A stretch of DNA of 58,618 bases from Parcubacteria group bacterium (GCA_013204395.1 JABMNZ010000014.1:1-58618), one strand, 5' to 3'; positions 8,304 to 17,574 are shown, numbered from the stretch's first letter. Notes: generated from the sequence alone by a model not told the origin. Numbers and translations are program-made.

Positions 8304-8410
8304 CACTTACAGCACATTATGTCATGTAACTATATTCAATGCAAGAAGAGATAGGATCTATCGCTCAAAGATAGGTCTAGATATATAGCAGATCTAACAC
8401 AATGTGATAC

Positions 8411-8443
8411 TTGACAAGTCAGCTTAATGTAGTAGTATATAAT
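8411..8443 (+). promoter_or_regulatory. Promoter with ACTTG/CAAGT inverted repeat
   Basis: TTGACA (8411-8416) is a perfect -35 box. TAGTAT (8433-8438, 16-bp spacer) or TATAAT (8438-8443, 21-bp spacer) serves as -10. The -35 lies in ACTTG-a-CAAGT (8409-8419), a small inverted repeat that could be an operator. With the 16-bp spacing, transcription would start at about the ATG at 8447. Confidence 0.5.
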
Positions 8444-8446
8444 CAT

Positions 8447-8845
8447 ATGGATATAAACAATCTAAACCTAGAGAAGTTTACAGGCTATGGCTCAAAGACG
8501 AGTCGGAAAATCAGTATAACCAAATCTTTTAGTTTCGGTTTGCCACCGGCTTTTTATCAAGAAAATGAACTAGATAAGTTCAATTTTGCACTTTTACTGT
8601 TCGATAAAGATAATAAAGTTATTGCAATAAAGTTTGCGGAGAATGATTCTGATGGAGGGTTTAAATTAGCCACATATGGTGAAGGTAAAAAACGTGGTGC
8701 TACATTTGTAGCAAGGTCATTCTTTAACAATTATAATATAGATCCAAAACTATATAGTGGAAGATACGAGTATGAGAAGATTAATAGTGATGAACATGGT
8801 CAGGTCTTCTTAATCAAGATAGAGGCACAGGATATAGAAACATAA
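8447..8845 (+). CDS. Hypothetical protein divergent from nuclease operon
   Basis: A 132-residue protein (MDINNLNLEKF...) with no motif I recognise. It is mixed alpha/beta with a repeated strand pattern (FNFALLLFDKDNKVIAIKF, then QVFLIKIE). The longer frame starts at TTG 8411, but that codon is the -35 box, so ATG 8447 is preferred; no Shine-Dalgarno precedes it. It has its own promoter and a strong terminator, and sits between the nuclease operon and the type I restriction genes. That setting suggests a regulator or accessory protein of one of them. This is inference only. Confidence 0.55.
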   Translation: MDINNLNLEKFTGYGSKTSRKISITKSFSFGLPPAFYQENELDKFNFALLLFDKDNKVIAIKFAENDSDGGFKLATYGEGKKRGATFVARSFFNNYNIDPKLYSGRYEYEKINSDEHGQVFLIKIEAQDIET

Positions 8846-8849
8846 ACTA

Positions 8850-8876
8850 AAATAGAGTCGAAAGACTCTATTTTTA
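8850..8876. terminator. Bidirectional intrinsic terminator
   Basis: AAATAGAGTC-gaaa-GACTCTATTT followed by TTATTT on plus; on minus the stem is followed by TAGTTT. It ends the 8447 gene and may also serve hsdM, whose stop is at 8948. Confidence 0.75.
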
Positions 8877-8947
8877 TTTACGTTATAGGTGTTTTATTTA
8901 ACTGTCACATGTCTATTCATTAACATAAGTAAAAATATTCTATTGAA

Positions 8948-11140
8948 TTATTCTGATTTTTTTAAATAAATATTCGTGTATGCCTCTTTGATAATACTTT
9001 TGTCTTTGGGGAAAGGAATTTGCAAATTATTTGTAAAAGCAGGGAAAATAAGATTCTTTATTCCAGATGTATTGTTCTCTAGGTTAAACATCTGCCCGTG
9101 ATCATATAATAGAGTCAGATAATTATATATATACAATGATAAATTCTTGTCCTTAAATCTGAGCACTCTACAAAAATTGGTGCATAGGACAGGTGTTTCT
9201 AAATGCTGAATAGTCTCCTCTGTAATGATACAAATACGGCCTGTAGATTGCTTCGGACTACCTCCGGATATTTCAATAACAACGTCATTGGGCTCTAATG
9301 ACTTTAGAGAAATATGATCTTTTTTCACATACCTAAAAGGAATTTTTTCATAGTTGCACAGTCTAATTTTAGGAATATCTGTCCCTCTAATGCATCTAAC
9401 CTTTTCTGTATAATTCTTGTTTGGGGTTTCTTTTCCCCACTCTCCACCTCTAGCTTCTTCTAATAAGTCAGAGATTGTAAAATACTCTATCCACTCTTTA
9501 TCTTGTGCAATATCTTTTGGTAACACCTCATCCAATATAAAGTTTCTGAATAAACTATCATTGAATTTCGAAGCTAATCCAAAGTTTTTTTGACTAAGAA
9601 TCTCTTTTTGTTTCTTTATATCTTTTCTATTTCTAGCAAGATTTTCTTTATTTATAGTAAAATATAAGCCCGCCTTAATCATGTAATCTATTTCCTTAAT
9701 TTGGTCCACGCCTACCATCTTTGAAAACTCAGGTATCTCATCTTTTCTTGTAAATGTTTCAAAGATTTTTTCCAATTCATCCTCTTTTATAATAATTCTA
9801 GTATTGTTGCTCTCCTTAATAGCGACTCCTAATTTAGACGCATCAAGAAACATTACATTATCATTTGGTTTACTGTTATCCAGAAACATAACGCTTACAC
9901 TAGTGTTTGTATTCGCAAAAAAATTTGATGGAAAGTGTATTACCCCAGCGAGCAACTTTTCTTCAATAAGAAATTTCCTTATTTTTTCATGTATCGTACC
10001 TGTGTCTGTGCAAAAGCCACTTGGCACAACAATTGCGGCCTTTCCTTTAGTAGACAAGGAGTGAATGATGTGCTGAATGAATAGCAAGTAGATTGCCATG
10101 GAATCCTTCTTCTTTTTTGGAATATTTGGAATTCCGGCGAAGAATCTTTCAGAGTTATCTTTTGTGTCTATATCTACACGCCAATCGCTGAAATCTAATT
10201 TAAAAGGAGGATTCGAAACAATGAAATCAAACTTCATCGGGTCGCTTCCGCTCTTAAAATATGGGTCTTTGATAGTATTCCCTTGAACCACGTTATGGAT
10301 TGAGTGCACCAAGTTATTCAAAATCAAATTCAATCGGAGTAGGTTGGAAGACTTGTCTGAGATATCTTGAGAATAGATTGTACATTTATCTTCTCCAATG
10401 GCATGCGCCACATTCATGAGTAATGTTCCAGAACCGGCCGATGGATCATATACAGAAACATTGCTTACAGGCTTATCTACCAAAATCGCAGCCATGATTT
10501 TTGCAATTGCATGAGGAGTGTAGTATTCGGCATACACACCGCCACCATCTTTATTGTAGTCTTTGATCAAGTACTCAAAAATCGTTGAAAAGAAGTCGAA
10601 TTTCTGATCGAAAATTTCTTCAAAGTTCACATCAACCAATTGGCCAATGAGCGCTTTTGCGAAATCATCTTTCTTCACCTCAGACTGATTGCGTAAATAT
10701 CCGTCAACTCCATTAAAGAGTTGGATTTTTTGACCCTCTTCTGTTTTTACAGAAAAAACATCATTATTGATCTTTGCAATATCTCTTAGTGTGTCGCTAA
10801 AGAGAGCAGAGAACTGTTCGCTATTCTGCTTATTCCAGAGAGTGGAAATGAAATGATCTGGACGTAGCCTTGCACTATCAGGGCTCATTTTCGAAAGTAA
10901 TAACTCATACTCTTCGTCTGAAAACTTTCTAATCGCCTCTTCCCAGTTTTCGGCACCATTGAGCTTTGGCTCAATTTGTTTTGCTTCGTAACCAAACTTA
11001 TCATTCATGAACTTGTACAGAAAAACTTGAGTAATGATATTGAATTCATCACCCGAATTTCCCAGACCAGCGTTATTACAAATTCCTTTCAGCTTATCGA
11101 TGAGTTGTTTTGTTTTTTGTGTGAAATTTTGTTCTACCAT
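8948..11140 (-). CDS. hsdM: Type I restriction methyltransferase HsdM fused to a half-HsdS domain
   Basis: A 730-residue protein. Residues 1-~500 are HsdM: N-terminal helical domain, the SAM-binding motif DPSAGSGTLL, catalytic SNPPF, and VVPSGF. From about 545 the sequence changes to an HsdS-like target-recognition domain (FTISDLLEEARGGEWG, IRGTDIP, NDVVIEISGGSPKQS, IKNLIFPAF..IPFP). A normal HsdS has two such domains; only one is present, covalently attached to M, and no separate hsdS is visible in the window. Its start overlaps hsdR by 7 bp. The enzyme should methylate adenine at a site set by this one domain, perhaps as a dimer. Confidence 0.85.
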   Translation of the reverse strand: MVEQNFTQKTKQLIDKLKGICNNAGLGNSGDEFNIITQVFLYKFMNDKFGYEAKQIEPKLNGAENWEEAIRKFSDEEYELLLSKMSPDSARLRPDHFISTLWNKQNSEQFSALFSDTLRDIAKINNDVFSVKTEEGQKIQLFNGVDGYLRNQSEVKKDDFAKALIGQLVDVNFEEIFDQKFDFFSTIFEYLIKDYNKDGGGVYAEYYTPHAIAKIMAAILVDKPVSNVSVYDPSAGSGTLLMNVAHAIGEDKCTIYSQDISDKSSNLLRLNLILNNLVHSIHNVVQGNTIKDPYFKSGSDPMKFDFIVSNPPFKLDFSDWRVDIDTKDNSERFFAGIPNIPKKKKDSMAIYLLFIQHIIHSLSTKGKAAIVVPSGFCTDTGTIHEKIRKFLIEEKLLAGVIHFPSNFFANTNTSVSVMFLDNSKPNDNVMFLDASKLGVAIKESNNTRIIIKEDELEKIFETFTRKDEIPEFSKMVGVDQIKEIDYMIKAGLYFTINKENLARNRKDIKKQKEILSQKNFGLASKFNDSLFRNFILDEVLPKDIAQDKEWIEYFTISDLLEEARGGEWGKETPNKNYTEKVRCIRGTDIPKIRLCNYEKIPFRYVKKDHISLKSLEPNDVVIEISGGSPKQSTGRICIITEETIQHLETPVLCTNFCRVLRFKDKNLSLYIYNYLTLLYDHGQMFNLENNTSGIKNLIFPAFTNNLQIPFPKDKSIIKEAYTNIYLKKSE

Positions 11141-14100
11141 ACACGCGTGTTAGTGAAATCATTGAGATACTCTTGAGTAGCCATGCTGTTTATTTCTTTC
11201 GCTGCTTTAGAATCCAGCTTCATTTCATGACTCTCGAAAGCCTTTATAACGATTGGGCTCATGAATTTAACAAAGTACCCCTCATTCTGAATCACGCGGG
11301 CATTATCAAGCACTTTTTGATCAGCATCGTGCTTTATGTCCACAAGGGCACCGTGTATTAACGACTCACGAACATTTACATTTTTTCGCTCCACAACTCT
11401 CTTGTGTAGCCTTGCAAATTTTTCGTCATTGTCGTATTTCGCTTTAAGCTGATTGTTTCTTCGGTTTAGCTCATTAATTTCTTGGTAGATCTTCTCAAGT
11501 GCTTCAATATTTTCATTCATTTCCTCCTGTGTGATTTCATCAAGATTCTTTTTGTTGAACAATCGTCTTAGCTCCTCATACAATTCAATAAATTCCGGAT
11601 CGTTTTTATCGAAGTTGCATGCCAACGACTCCCTTGTTTTCTTAAGCGTGCTCTTGAGTTTATCCGCTATAACCATTTCCTCTTGCGATACTTTTTTGAA
11701 GGTAAATATCACATCCTCAAGGGCGACATTGAGAAGATTGGTTGTCTCGGTCCTGTTTTCAAGAGAATCTTTCAGGTTAATCAAATTCAAATGATTCTCT
11801 GTCTCGGTATACAGTGACGCTAACTTCTTAAAATCAATTTTCTTGAGCAAATCGTAATGACCCATGAGGCGAATCATGTTGTATAGATTCTTTGCGCTCA
11901 TGAGTGCCTTTTTGATTTCTAGAACGGCATCCTTATCTTTTATCTCTGTGATTTGTTGTGAAAATATCTCTGCGTTTTGAAGATCGAAGTGGAACAGCTT
12001 TTCTTTAATTGTTTCAATTTCTATTTCAACTTCTTCCTTTGATAAGAAGATATTTGAGTAGTTCTGCAACTCATCACCTAGCTCTTCTTGCAGTTCTTCA
12101 AAATATGCTTTATTAGTCGCGTCGAATTCTTTTCTGATATCAGCAAAATCGACAACGTAGCCATAACGAAAATCTTTATATGGCCTATTAACACGAGTGA
12201 GCGTTTGCAAGAGATTATGCTTTCTGATGACTCTTCCCAAATATAGCTTCTTCAATCGTTTTGCGTCAAAACCAGTAAGAAGCATGTTATACACAAATAA
12301 TATATCTATCTTTCCCTCCTTGAATGCTTCAACCTCTTCTTTTCTTGTCTCCTTATCGCCGACATCGTGCAAAATCAAACTCGCCTTAAGTTCGTTTGAA
12401 TATTTCTTGTTAAAGATCTTAAACATTTGCTTTGCCTGATCCGAACTATCACAAACGACCATTGCGCCAATTGTGTCATCGCCAAACATTACACGACTGC
12501 CTTTGAAATCATTCACGATGTAGTCAATCATTGGATCAACAAACTTCGCATGGGCGTATATCTCTTTTTTCGGGATATCTCCCTTCAAGACTTTTATCTC
12601 CTTCACGGCTTCCTGAAGTTGCATCTTGTAACCTGTTTCTATGCCTTCTCGAATTAACTTAAGTGTGTACCCATCAGCGATCGATGCGTTGTAATAGTAC
12701 TTATGAATATAGTCACCAAAGAGAGCTTTTGAATTCTTATCGTCACCAATAAGGGGAGTTCCCGTTAGTCCAACAATAATAGCGTCTCTATCCGAGGTCA
12801 TGAGGTTTGCAAGAAAACTGCCATTTGGATCATAGCTTCTATGAACCTCATCTAGGAAATATACTCTTTGTGTATTTGTATCGTATGACTTACTAGTAAC
12901 AACCGCTGTGTCATCTTTGAACTTTTGTATGTTAACAACCGTAATTTCTTGTTTTCCCGACAGGTTGTGGATATTTGCGCTACTCTTAAAATCCTTTACA
13001 AGCTCTCTTCTAGAATTAACCGTGTGCACAACGAGTCCACGACCTGTAAATTCTCTTTTTGCCTGAATGAGCAGATCTAATCTGTCTACAATGAAGTAAA
13101 ACTTTGGGACAATATTTTTTTTATGAAAATAATCCGTTAAGTACCTCACGTTATAAAAAGACAATGCAGTTTTTCCACTTCCTTGAGTGTGCCAAATTAT
13201 GCCTTTCTTTTCTCCTTTTTCTATTGTTTGCTCAATGGCTTTCGTTGCAAAAAATTGAGGATACCGCATGATGTGTTTCTGTAATCCATCTGCTTCCTTC
13301 ACATATGCGATGCTGTATTTCAACCACATCGATAATCGATCCTTGCTAAAAAGCGAAGTCAAGATCCTGTTTGTTGGTGTTTGAGGATTTTTGTTGGTAG
13401 AAAATTCAGGGCTGTGTTTTATTACATTCAGGTTGTTGTCCTTTAAAACAAAATTTTCAACTTCTTCATCTGCTGGTTTCAGAAGTGTTTCCAAAACCAA
13501 GACCTCAACATCAGGATCTTCTTTGAATGCATTGAAGGCAGCCTTTCTGGTTGAAGTGCTTGAATAATATGCACCCTCAATCTGCTCGATCGATTCTTCG
13601 TCATATTCCATGTTATTGGAAAAGACTAAAATCTGAGTTAGGTTAATAAACTTTCTGAATTTTTTATTCTGAAATCGGACATTGATTCTATTTCTTTCAG
13701 CAAGAATCCCTTCTTTGTTGTTTGGTTTTTTGACTTCAATAAATGCAAGTGGCATTCCGTTTATGAGTAATGTGATATCGGGGCGGAATTCGTCGTCTCC
13801 ATTCTTGTAGGTCAACTCAGTGACTACATGAAAGTTATTGTTTTCGAAATTATCAAAATCAATAAGCTTCACGTCGTTTGACAACAACATTGAATAAAAT
13901 TCTTTTCCAAGATCTTCGTTATCAAGAATGAGACCTATTCTTCCATATAGTTTTTTTACCTCATCGTCTTCGATACCTTCATTTATCTTTTTAATAGAAT
14001 CAGAAAAAATATCGGTAAAGATATTCGTTTCGGGATCCCACTTTGATTCTTTTAATGATAGGTATTTATAGCCTAGTCCACATAGATGCAGAATCGCAGG

Positions 14101-14148
14101 TATTTTTACTCTTGTATCTTCATTGTGTGCCATACTAGTTTTGCACAA
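11134..14148 (-). CDS. hsdR: Type I restriction endonuclease subunit HsdR
   Basis: A 1,004-residue protein. The N-terminal nuclease domain has FRPDITLLING and LAFIEVKKPN (PD-(D/E)XK). The SF2 motor follows: Walker A IWHTQGSGKTALS, DEXH-box FLDEVHRSYD, GLTGTPLIG, then LLTGFDAKRLKKLY and LTRVNRPYKDFRYG. The C-terminal ~300 residues are helical and Lys/Glu rich, as expected for the assembly domain. The longest frame starts at TTG 14148; ATG at 14130 (MAHNEDTR) is the likelier start. It translocates and cuts unmodified DNA together with the HsdM-S fusion encoded directly downstream. Confidence 0.9.
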   Translation of the reverse strand: MCKTSMAHNEDTRVKIPAILHLCGLGYKYLSLKESKWDPETNIFTDIFSDSIKKINEGIEDDEVKKLYGRIGLILDNEDLGKEFYSMLLSNDVKLIDFDNFENNNFHVVTELTYKNGDDEFRPDITLLINGMPLAFIEVKKPNNKEGILAERNRINVRFQNKKFRKFINLTQILVFSNNMEYDEESIEQIEGAYYSSTSTRKAAFNAFKEDPDVEVLVLETLLKPADEEVENFVLKDNNLNVIKHSPEFSTNKNPQTPTNRILTSLFSKDRLSMWLKYSIAYVKEADGLQKHIMRYPQFFATKAIEQTIEKGEKKGIIWHTQGSGKTALSFYNVRYLTDYFHKKNIVPKFYFIVDRLDLLIQAKREFTGRGLVVHTVNSRRELVKDFKSSANIHNLSGKQEITVVNIQKFKDDTAVVTSKSYDTNTQRVYFLDEVHRSYDPNGSFLANLMTSDRDAIIVGLTGTPLIGDDKNSKALFGDYIHKYYYNASIADGYTLKLIREGIETGYKMQLQEAVKEIKVLKGDIPKKEIYAHAKFVDPMIDYIVNDFKGSRVMFGDDTIGAMVVCDSSDQAKQMFKIFNKKYSNELKASLILHDVGDKETRKEEVEAFKEGKIDILFVYNMLLTGFDAKRLKKLYLGRVIRKHNLLQTLTRVNRPYKDFRYGYVVDFADIRKEFDATNKAYFEELQEELGDELQNYSNIFLSKEEVEIEIETIKEKLFHFDLQNAEIFSQQITEIKDKDAVLEIKKALMSAKNLYNMIRLMGHYDLLKKIDFKKLASLYTETENHLNLINLKDSLENRTETTNLLNVALEDVIFTFKKVSQEEMVIADKLKSTLKKTRESLACNFDKNDPEFIELYEELRRLFNKKNLDEITQEEMNENIEALEKIYQEINELNRRNNQLKAKYDNDEKFARLHKRVVERKNVNVRESLIHGALVDIKHDADQKVLDNARVIQNEGYFVKFMSPIVIKAFESHEMKLDSKAAKEINSMATQEYLNDFTNTRVW

Positions 14149-14170
14149 GAATTGTACTTATGTTCGTTCA

Positions 14171-14739
14171 ATGGTACTTCATTTATTGCCTAAAATCAAC
14201 AAAAAAAAATCACTTACTCTGTCAAAAAGAGCAAGCGAGCGAAGCGTATTCGGGTTGCTGTATATTGCGACGGATCTGTTGTCGTTACGTCTCCTCAGAA
14301 TGTGCTTGAGAAAACGATAATAAGATTTTTACATCTGAAGTCTGATTGGGTATTCAAGAAGCTTGAGTTTTTCTCAAAAATCGAAATACATTCGGATATC
14401 GCAGCATCTTCAAAAGAACATTTTTTACAATATAAAGATGAAGCTTTGGGGATGGTAAAGGCTCGAATTGATCACTTTTCGAAAATACACGGTTTTGATT
14501 CCCAAGAGATACGAGTAAAAATGTTAAAAACTAAATGGGGCAGCTGTTCTATAAAAAGAAATCTAAATTTTAACTACAAGGTATTATTTCTTAGTGACAA
14601 TCTACGTGATTACATTATCGTGCACGAGCTCTGTCATCTGAAAGAAATGAATCATTCAAGAAAATTCTGGCAACATGTTGAAAAGGTATTTCCGGATTAC
14701 CGGTGCATGCGAGAAGAATTGAAGAAGACTGGCTTATAG
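14171..14739 (+). CDS. YgjP/DUF45-type zinc metalloprotease, interrupted at an A9 tract
   Basis: The frame from about 14194 encodes ITYSVKKSKRAKRIRV, AVYCDGSVVVTSP and ends with HELCHLKEMNHSRKFW (HExxH plus a third His). This is a near-complete YgjP-type metallopeptidase of the kind often found beside type I restriction genes. That frame has no start codon upstream of GTG 14302 and meets a stop at 14191. The ATG at 14171 opens another frame (MVLHLLPKINKKK) that joins the family-like N-terminus only if reading slips by -1 on the nine A residues at 14201-14209. It may be a slippage-regulated gene, a sequencing indel or a young pseudogene. Confidence 0.65.
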
Positions 14740-14758
14740 ATAAAATTAACAAAGATAG

Positions 14759-14784
14759 CTCCTCATAAAAGAGGGGTTATTTTT
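14759..14784 (+). terminator. Intrinsic terminator after YgjP-type gene
   Basis: CTCCTC-ataaaa-GAGGGG (one G-U pair) followed by TTATTTTT, 20 bp after the stop codon. Confidence 0.55.
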
Positions 14785-14850
14785 GTTATCAAGTTACCAA
14801 CAGCAACCAGCCTGGACGCACTGCAAGGGTTGCGTCATCAATGGTGTTGT

Positions 14851-16191
14851 ATGGAAACAACAAGACAAGAAGACGAACAGAAAGCGATTAAATATGTGCT
14901 TTATGCTCGTAAGTCATCAGAGTCGGAGGAACGGCAGATTCTGTCGATTGATTCTCAGATTAAAGAGATGTTAGAGCTCGCTGAGCGAGAAAAACTAGAA
15001 GTAGTGGCCATTCGGCGCGAATCACATTCAGCGAAGGATACGGGGCAACGTGAGGTCTATAATGAGCTCATTAAAGACGTTCGTGCGGGTAAATTCACAG
15101 GTATCATCACTTGGGCAGCAGATCGTTTAAGTCGAAATGCTGGCGACTTGGGAGTGGTCGTCGACTTAATGGATCAGGGGTACTTGAAAGAAATAAGAAC
15201 TCATGGACAGACGTTCACAAATTCACCAAACGAAAAATTTCTTCTCATGATTCTTGGATCAACCGCCAAGCTTGAGAATGATCATAGAGGAGTAAATGTA
15301 AAACGAGGATTAAGAACTAGAGTGGAGATGGGGCTTTGGCCAGGGATGGCACCGATTGGTTACCTGGATCAAAAAGCAATGGATAAGAAATGCCAAAAAA
15401 TTCTAGATGTGGAACGTGCGCCCATAATTAAACAGATGTTTGAAAAGGTGGCGTATGAAAAATATAGCGGACGAAAAGTCTATCACTGGTTACTGCATGA
15501 ATTGAACTTCAAAACGAGAGGCAACAAAACACTATCGCTTAGTGGTGTGCATCGAGTTCTCAACAATACTTTTTACTACGGAAAGTTCGAGTTCCCAAAA
15601 GGGACTGGGAAGTGGTACGACGGAAAACACAAACCAATAATAACTCAAGATCTTTTTGAAAAAGCATCTGCTCAATTACAGAGAGACCAAATTGTGTTGG
15701 TGAATAAAGAGTTCGCTTTCACCAGGCTGATGACCTGCGGACTTTGTGAGTCAGGTGTATGTGCACAAGAAAAGTTCAAGCAACTAAAAGACGGAACGCA
15801 TGCTAAGTATGTTTATTACGGATGCACACGAGGCAAGGACAGACATTGTAAGAATAAGTACATCCGTGAGGAAGAGCTCATTACACAACTAATAAAGATC
15901 GTCGATAAGATGGATATTAACATGCTTGGAGTAAAGTGCAGGCTTGAGGACGAGTTGAAGCGGTTCAGTAAGTTTCAGAGGATTGTTCTGGGGTCGGAAA
16001 GTGAATTGTCGCCAGACAGGCAGGAGGAAGTGAATATTCGAACCTATGCGAAGTATCTTCTCAAAGAAGGAAGTATTACAGAGAAACGGTACTTGCTGGG
16101 GAATATGAAGAGTAAGCTGGTGTATGAGAATCGGGTAGTAAAAATGATGGAACAGCCTATTGATCCTCAGAATCAGTTCGAAGTTGCATAG
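14851..16191 (+). CDS. Serine recombinase (integrase/resolvase)
   Basis: About 446 residues from ATG 14851 (a TTG at 14830 would add seven). The N-terminal catalytic domain begins YVLYARKSSESEERQ with the nucleophilic Ser, followed by SIDSQ and ITWAADRLSRN with the active-site Arg. A Recombinase domain (GYLD..KCQKILDVERAPIIKQMF) and a zinc-ribbon region (CGLCESGVC ... YYGCTRGKDRHCKNK) follow. It is shorter than typical large phage serine integrases but has their architecture. It is the best evidence that the 1-17 kb island is or was mobile. It overlaps the convergent 16157-17065 gene by 35 bp. Confidence 0.9.
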   Translation: METTRQEDEQKAIKYVLYARKSSESEERQILSIDSQIKEMLELAEREKLEVVAIRRESHSAKDTGQREVYNELIKDVRAGKFTGIITWAADRLSRNAGDLGVVVDLMDQGYLKEIRTHGQTFTNSPNEKFLLMILGSTAKLENDHRGVNVKRGLRTRVEMGLWPGMAPIGYLDQKAMDKKCQKILDVERAPIIKQMFEKVAYEKYSGRKVYHWLLHELNFKTRGNKTLSLSGVHRVLNNTFYYGKFEFPKGTGKWYDGKHKPIITQDLFEKASAQLQRDQIVLVNKEFAFTRLMTCGLCESGVCAQEKFKQLKDGTHAKYVYYGCTRGKDRHCKNKYIREEELITQLIKIVDKMDINMLGVKCRLEDELKRFSKFQRIVLGSESELSPDRQEEVNIRTYAKYLLKEGSITEKRYLLGNMKSKLVYENRVVKMMEQPIDPQNQFEVA

Positions 16192-17065
16192 CGGCTTTAA
16201 ATCTCTCGCTCTCCATCATTTGTTTCTTTAAGCGATTGTTCTGTTCACGAAGCGACTTCATTTGTTTCAAAAATTCGGGAGAGAACTTAATAAGGCTTAC
16301 ACTCTGGTTCACTCCATAGAATAAGTCCATCAGACCCATTGTAATATCTCCAATCATCCAAAGGTCGTTTTTTATATGATACTCATCTTCGGTATCAAAG
16401 AAGGGAGTACCGAAGACATCTTCGTCCAAGTTCGGTTCAAAGTTTAGTGTGCCGCTAACGATGTTGGCATGAAGAGTAGAGCCGTTGAGAGTTTTTTTCA
16501 TGCCTTTAATTGAGCGTGAGGCGTCTGGATGATGTTCTTCAAGCCACCGATATCGCTTGTTGGTCAGTCGCTGAGGTGTCTCCATTATTCCATTGTCATC
16601 CACTTCGCCAAAGTCTGAGACGTCTGGATTGGCGATTGCGTAGGCCGCACTGGCGCCAGATTCTAAAATCTGCCTCGCATCCATATGTGCCTGAATTCTA
16701 TGAAGACGTGCCGTTGACAGAATGGCAAGAAGCGCATGTTTACGAACCTGCGAAAGAAACAAAGTGAAAATGAAGCGAGTTGCATCTACCGAAAGCAAGA
16801 AGTCCTGTAGTAGTGCATGTGCTTCCATTGCAAACGAAAAAAACTCACCGTATTTCTCGGGAGATTGTTGGATGAGCGACTGTTCACTGTCCAGAATATC
16901 CTGAATGGTATCTTGTTTGAGGGGCATATTTGGGTGTGATTTACCGTCGGTGTTACCGTCCTCTAAAAGAAGTAAAAGTAGCCGTGTAGCTACTTTTGAA
17001 ATCATTTTCCACTCTGGCCAATCGTGAATCGAGCGTGGTCGCGAAAAGGTTAAAGCATCGAACAT
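16157..17065 (-). CDS. Hypothetical protein at island edge
   Basis: A 302-residue protein of unknown family. It is largely helical; residues 70-160 are rich in Leu/Ala (HALLQDFLLSVDATRFIFTL) and could be an alpha-helical bundle, and the C-terminus is coiled-coil-like (KQMKSLREQNNRLKKQMMES). A middle segment (EHHPDASRSIKGMKKTLNGST) resembles loops of DUF5677-like helical proteins, but I would not assign it. Its 3' end overlaps the recombinase gene tail to tail. It may be cargo of the island or the first chromosomal gene. Confidence 0.55.
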   Translation of the reverse strand: MFDALTFSRPRSIHDWPEWKMISKVATRLLLLLLEDGNTDGKSHPNMPLKQDTIQDILDSEQSLIQQSPEKYGEFFSFAMEAHALLQDFLLSVDATRFIFTLFLSQVRKHALLAILSTARLHRIQAHMDARQILESGASAAYAIANPDVSDFGEVDDNGIMETPQRLTNKRYRWLEEHHPDASRSIKGMKKTLNGSTLHANIVSGTLNFEPNLDEDVFGTPFFDTEDEYHIKNDLWMIGDITMGLMDLFYGVNQSVSLIKFSPEFLKQMKSLREQNNRLKKQMMESERFKAAMQLRTDSEDQ

Positions 17066-17266
17066 GGATTGATAGACTGAGCATAAGCTTTATCAGGTTA
17101 TCCGCTAATTGACGGTAAGGAAAAGAACAAAAGAATAACGCGACGATTGACCCAATTAGCCAGAGTGGGAAACTATATCCATTGTAACATGCGCCTGTTC
17201 CATCCAGCCACTTAGATACTGACCACAACAAGCCAGTCCACTTCCAAGGGTACTTGTACTCACTTC

Positions 17267-17302
17267 AAACACAAAAGCGCCTGTAAGGGCGCTTTTGTGT
17301 TT
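17267..17302. terminator. Perfect 15-bp bidirectional hairpin
   Basis: AAACACAAAAGCGCC (17267-17281), loop TGTAAG, then GGCGCTTTTGTGTTT (17288-17302). The A/T-rich outer stem gives a U-tract in either direction. It lies between the tRNA-Asp gene and the 16157-17065 gene. The rest of the 17066-17356 gap shows no gene. Confidence 0.7.
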
Positions 17303-17356
17303 GCGACTCATTCCCAATTTTGCTACCCACTCGGGTTGCGCGATAAGAAATAGTCG

Positions 17357-17433
17357 TGGCGGACCGGACGGGATTCGAACCCGCGATCTTCGCCGTGACA
17401 GGGCGACGTGTTAACCAGCTACACCACCGGTCC
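17357..17433 (-). tRNA. tRNA-Asp (GUC)
   Basis: The minus strand folds as a complete tRNA: acceptor GGACCGG/CCGGTCC, D-arm with AGCTGGTTAACAC, anticodon stem GTCGCC/GGCGAA with loop CTGTCAC (anticodon GTC), T-loop GTTCGAATC and an encoded CCA (17357-17359). Confidence 0.95.
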
Positions 17434-17522
17434 ATGGATAGCGCGAAAATAGTAGCATAGGGTCCTCGGAGCTGCAAGACACTTGTGGACTCAACAAAAA
17501 GGCCCCTTGGTTGCTGCCGCCA

Positions 17523-17551
17523 TTGACATTGACGCTCGAAATCTCTATCTT
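17523..17551 (+). promoter_or_regulatory. Sigma70-type promoter
   Basis: TTGACA (17523-17528), a 17-bp spacer, then TATCTT (17546-17551). The start would be near 17558, just upstream of the AAGGAGGGAG Shine-Dalgarno of the gene at 17575. Confidence 0.55.
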
Positions 17552-17574
17552 CCTGCATGAAGGAGGGAGTTTTA

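Noticed and set aside
17303..17460. Serine-recombinase attachment site at tRNA-Asp
   Set aside because: The tRNA is intact and I found no second copy of its sequence at the left side of the island within the window.
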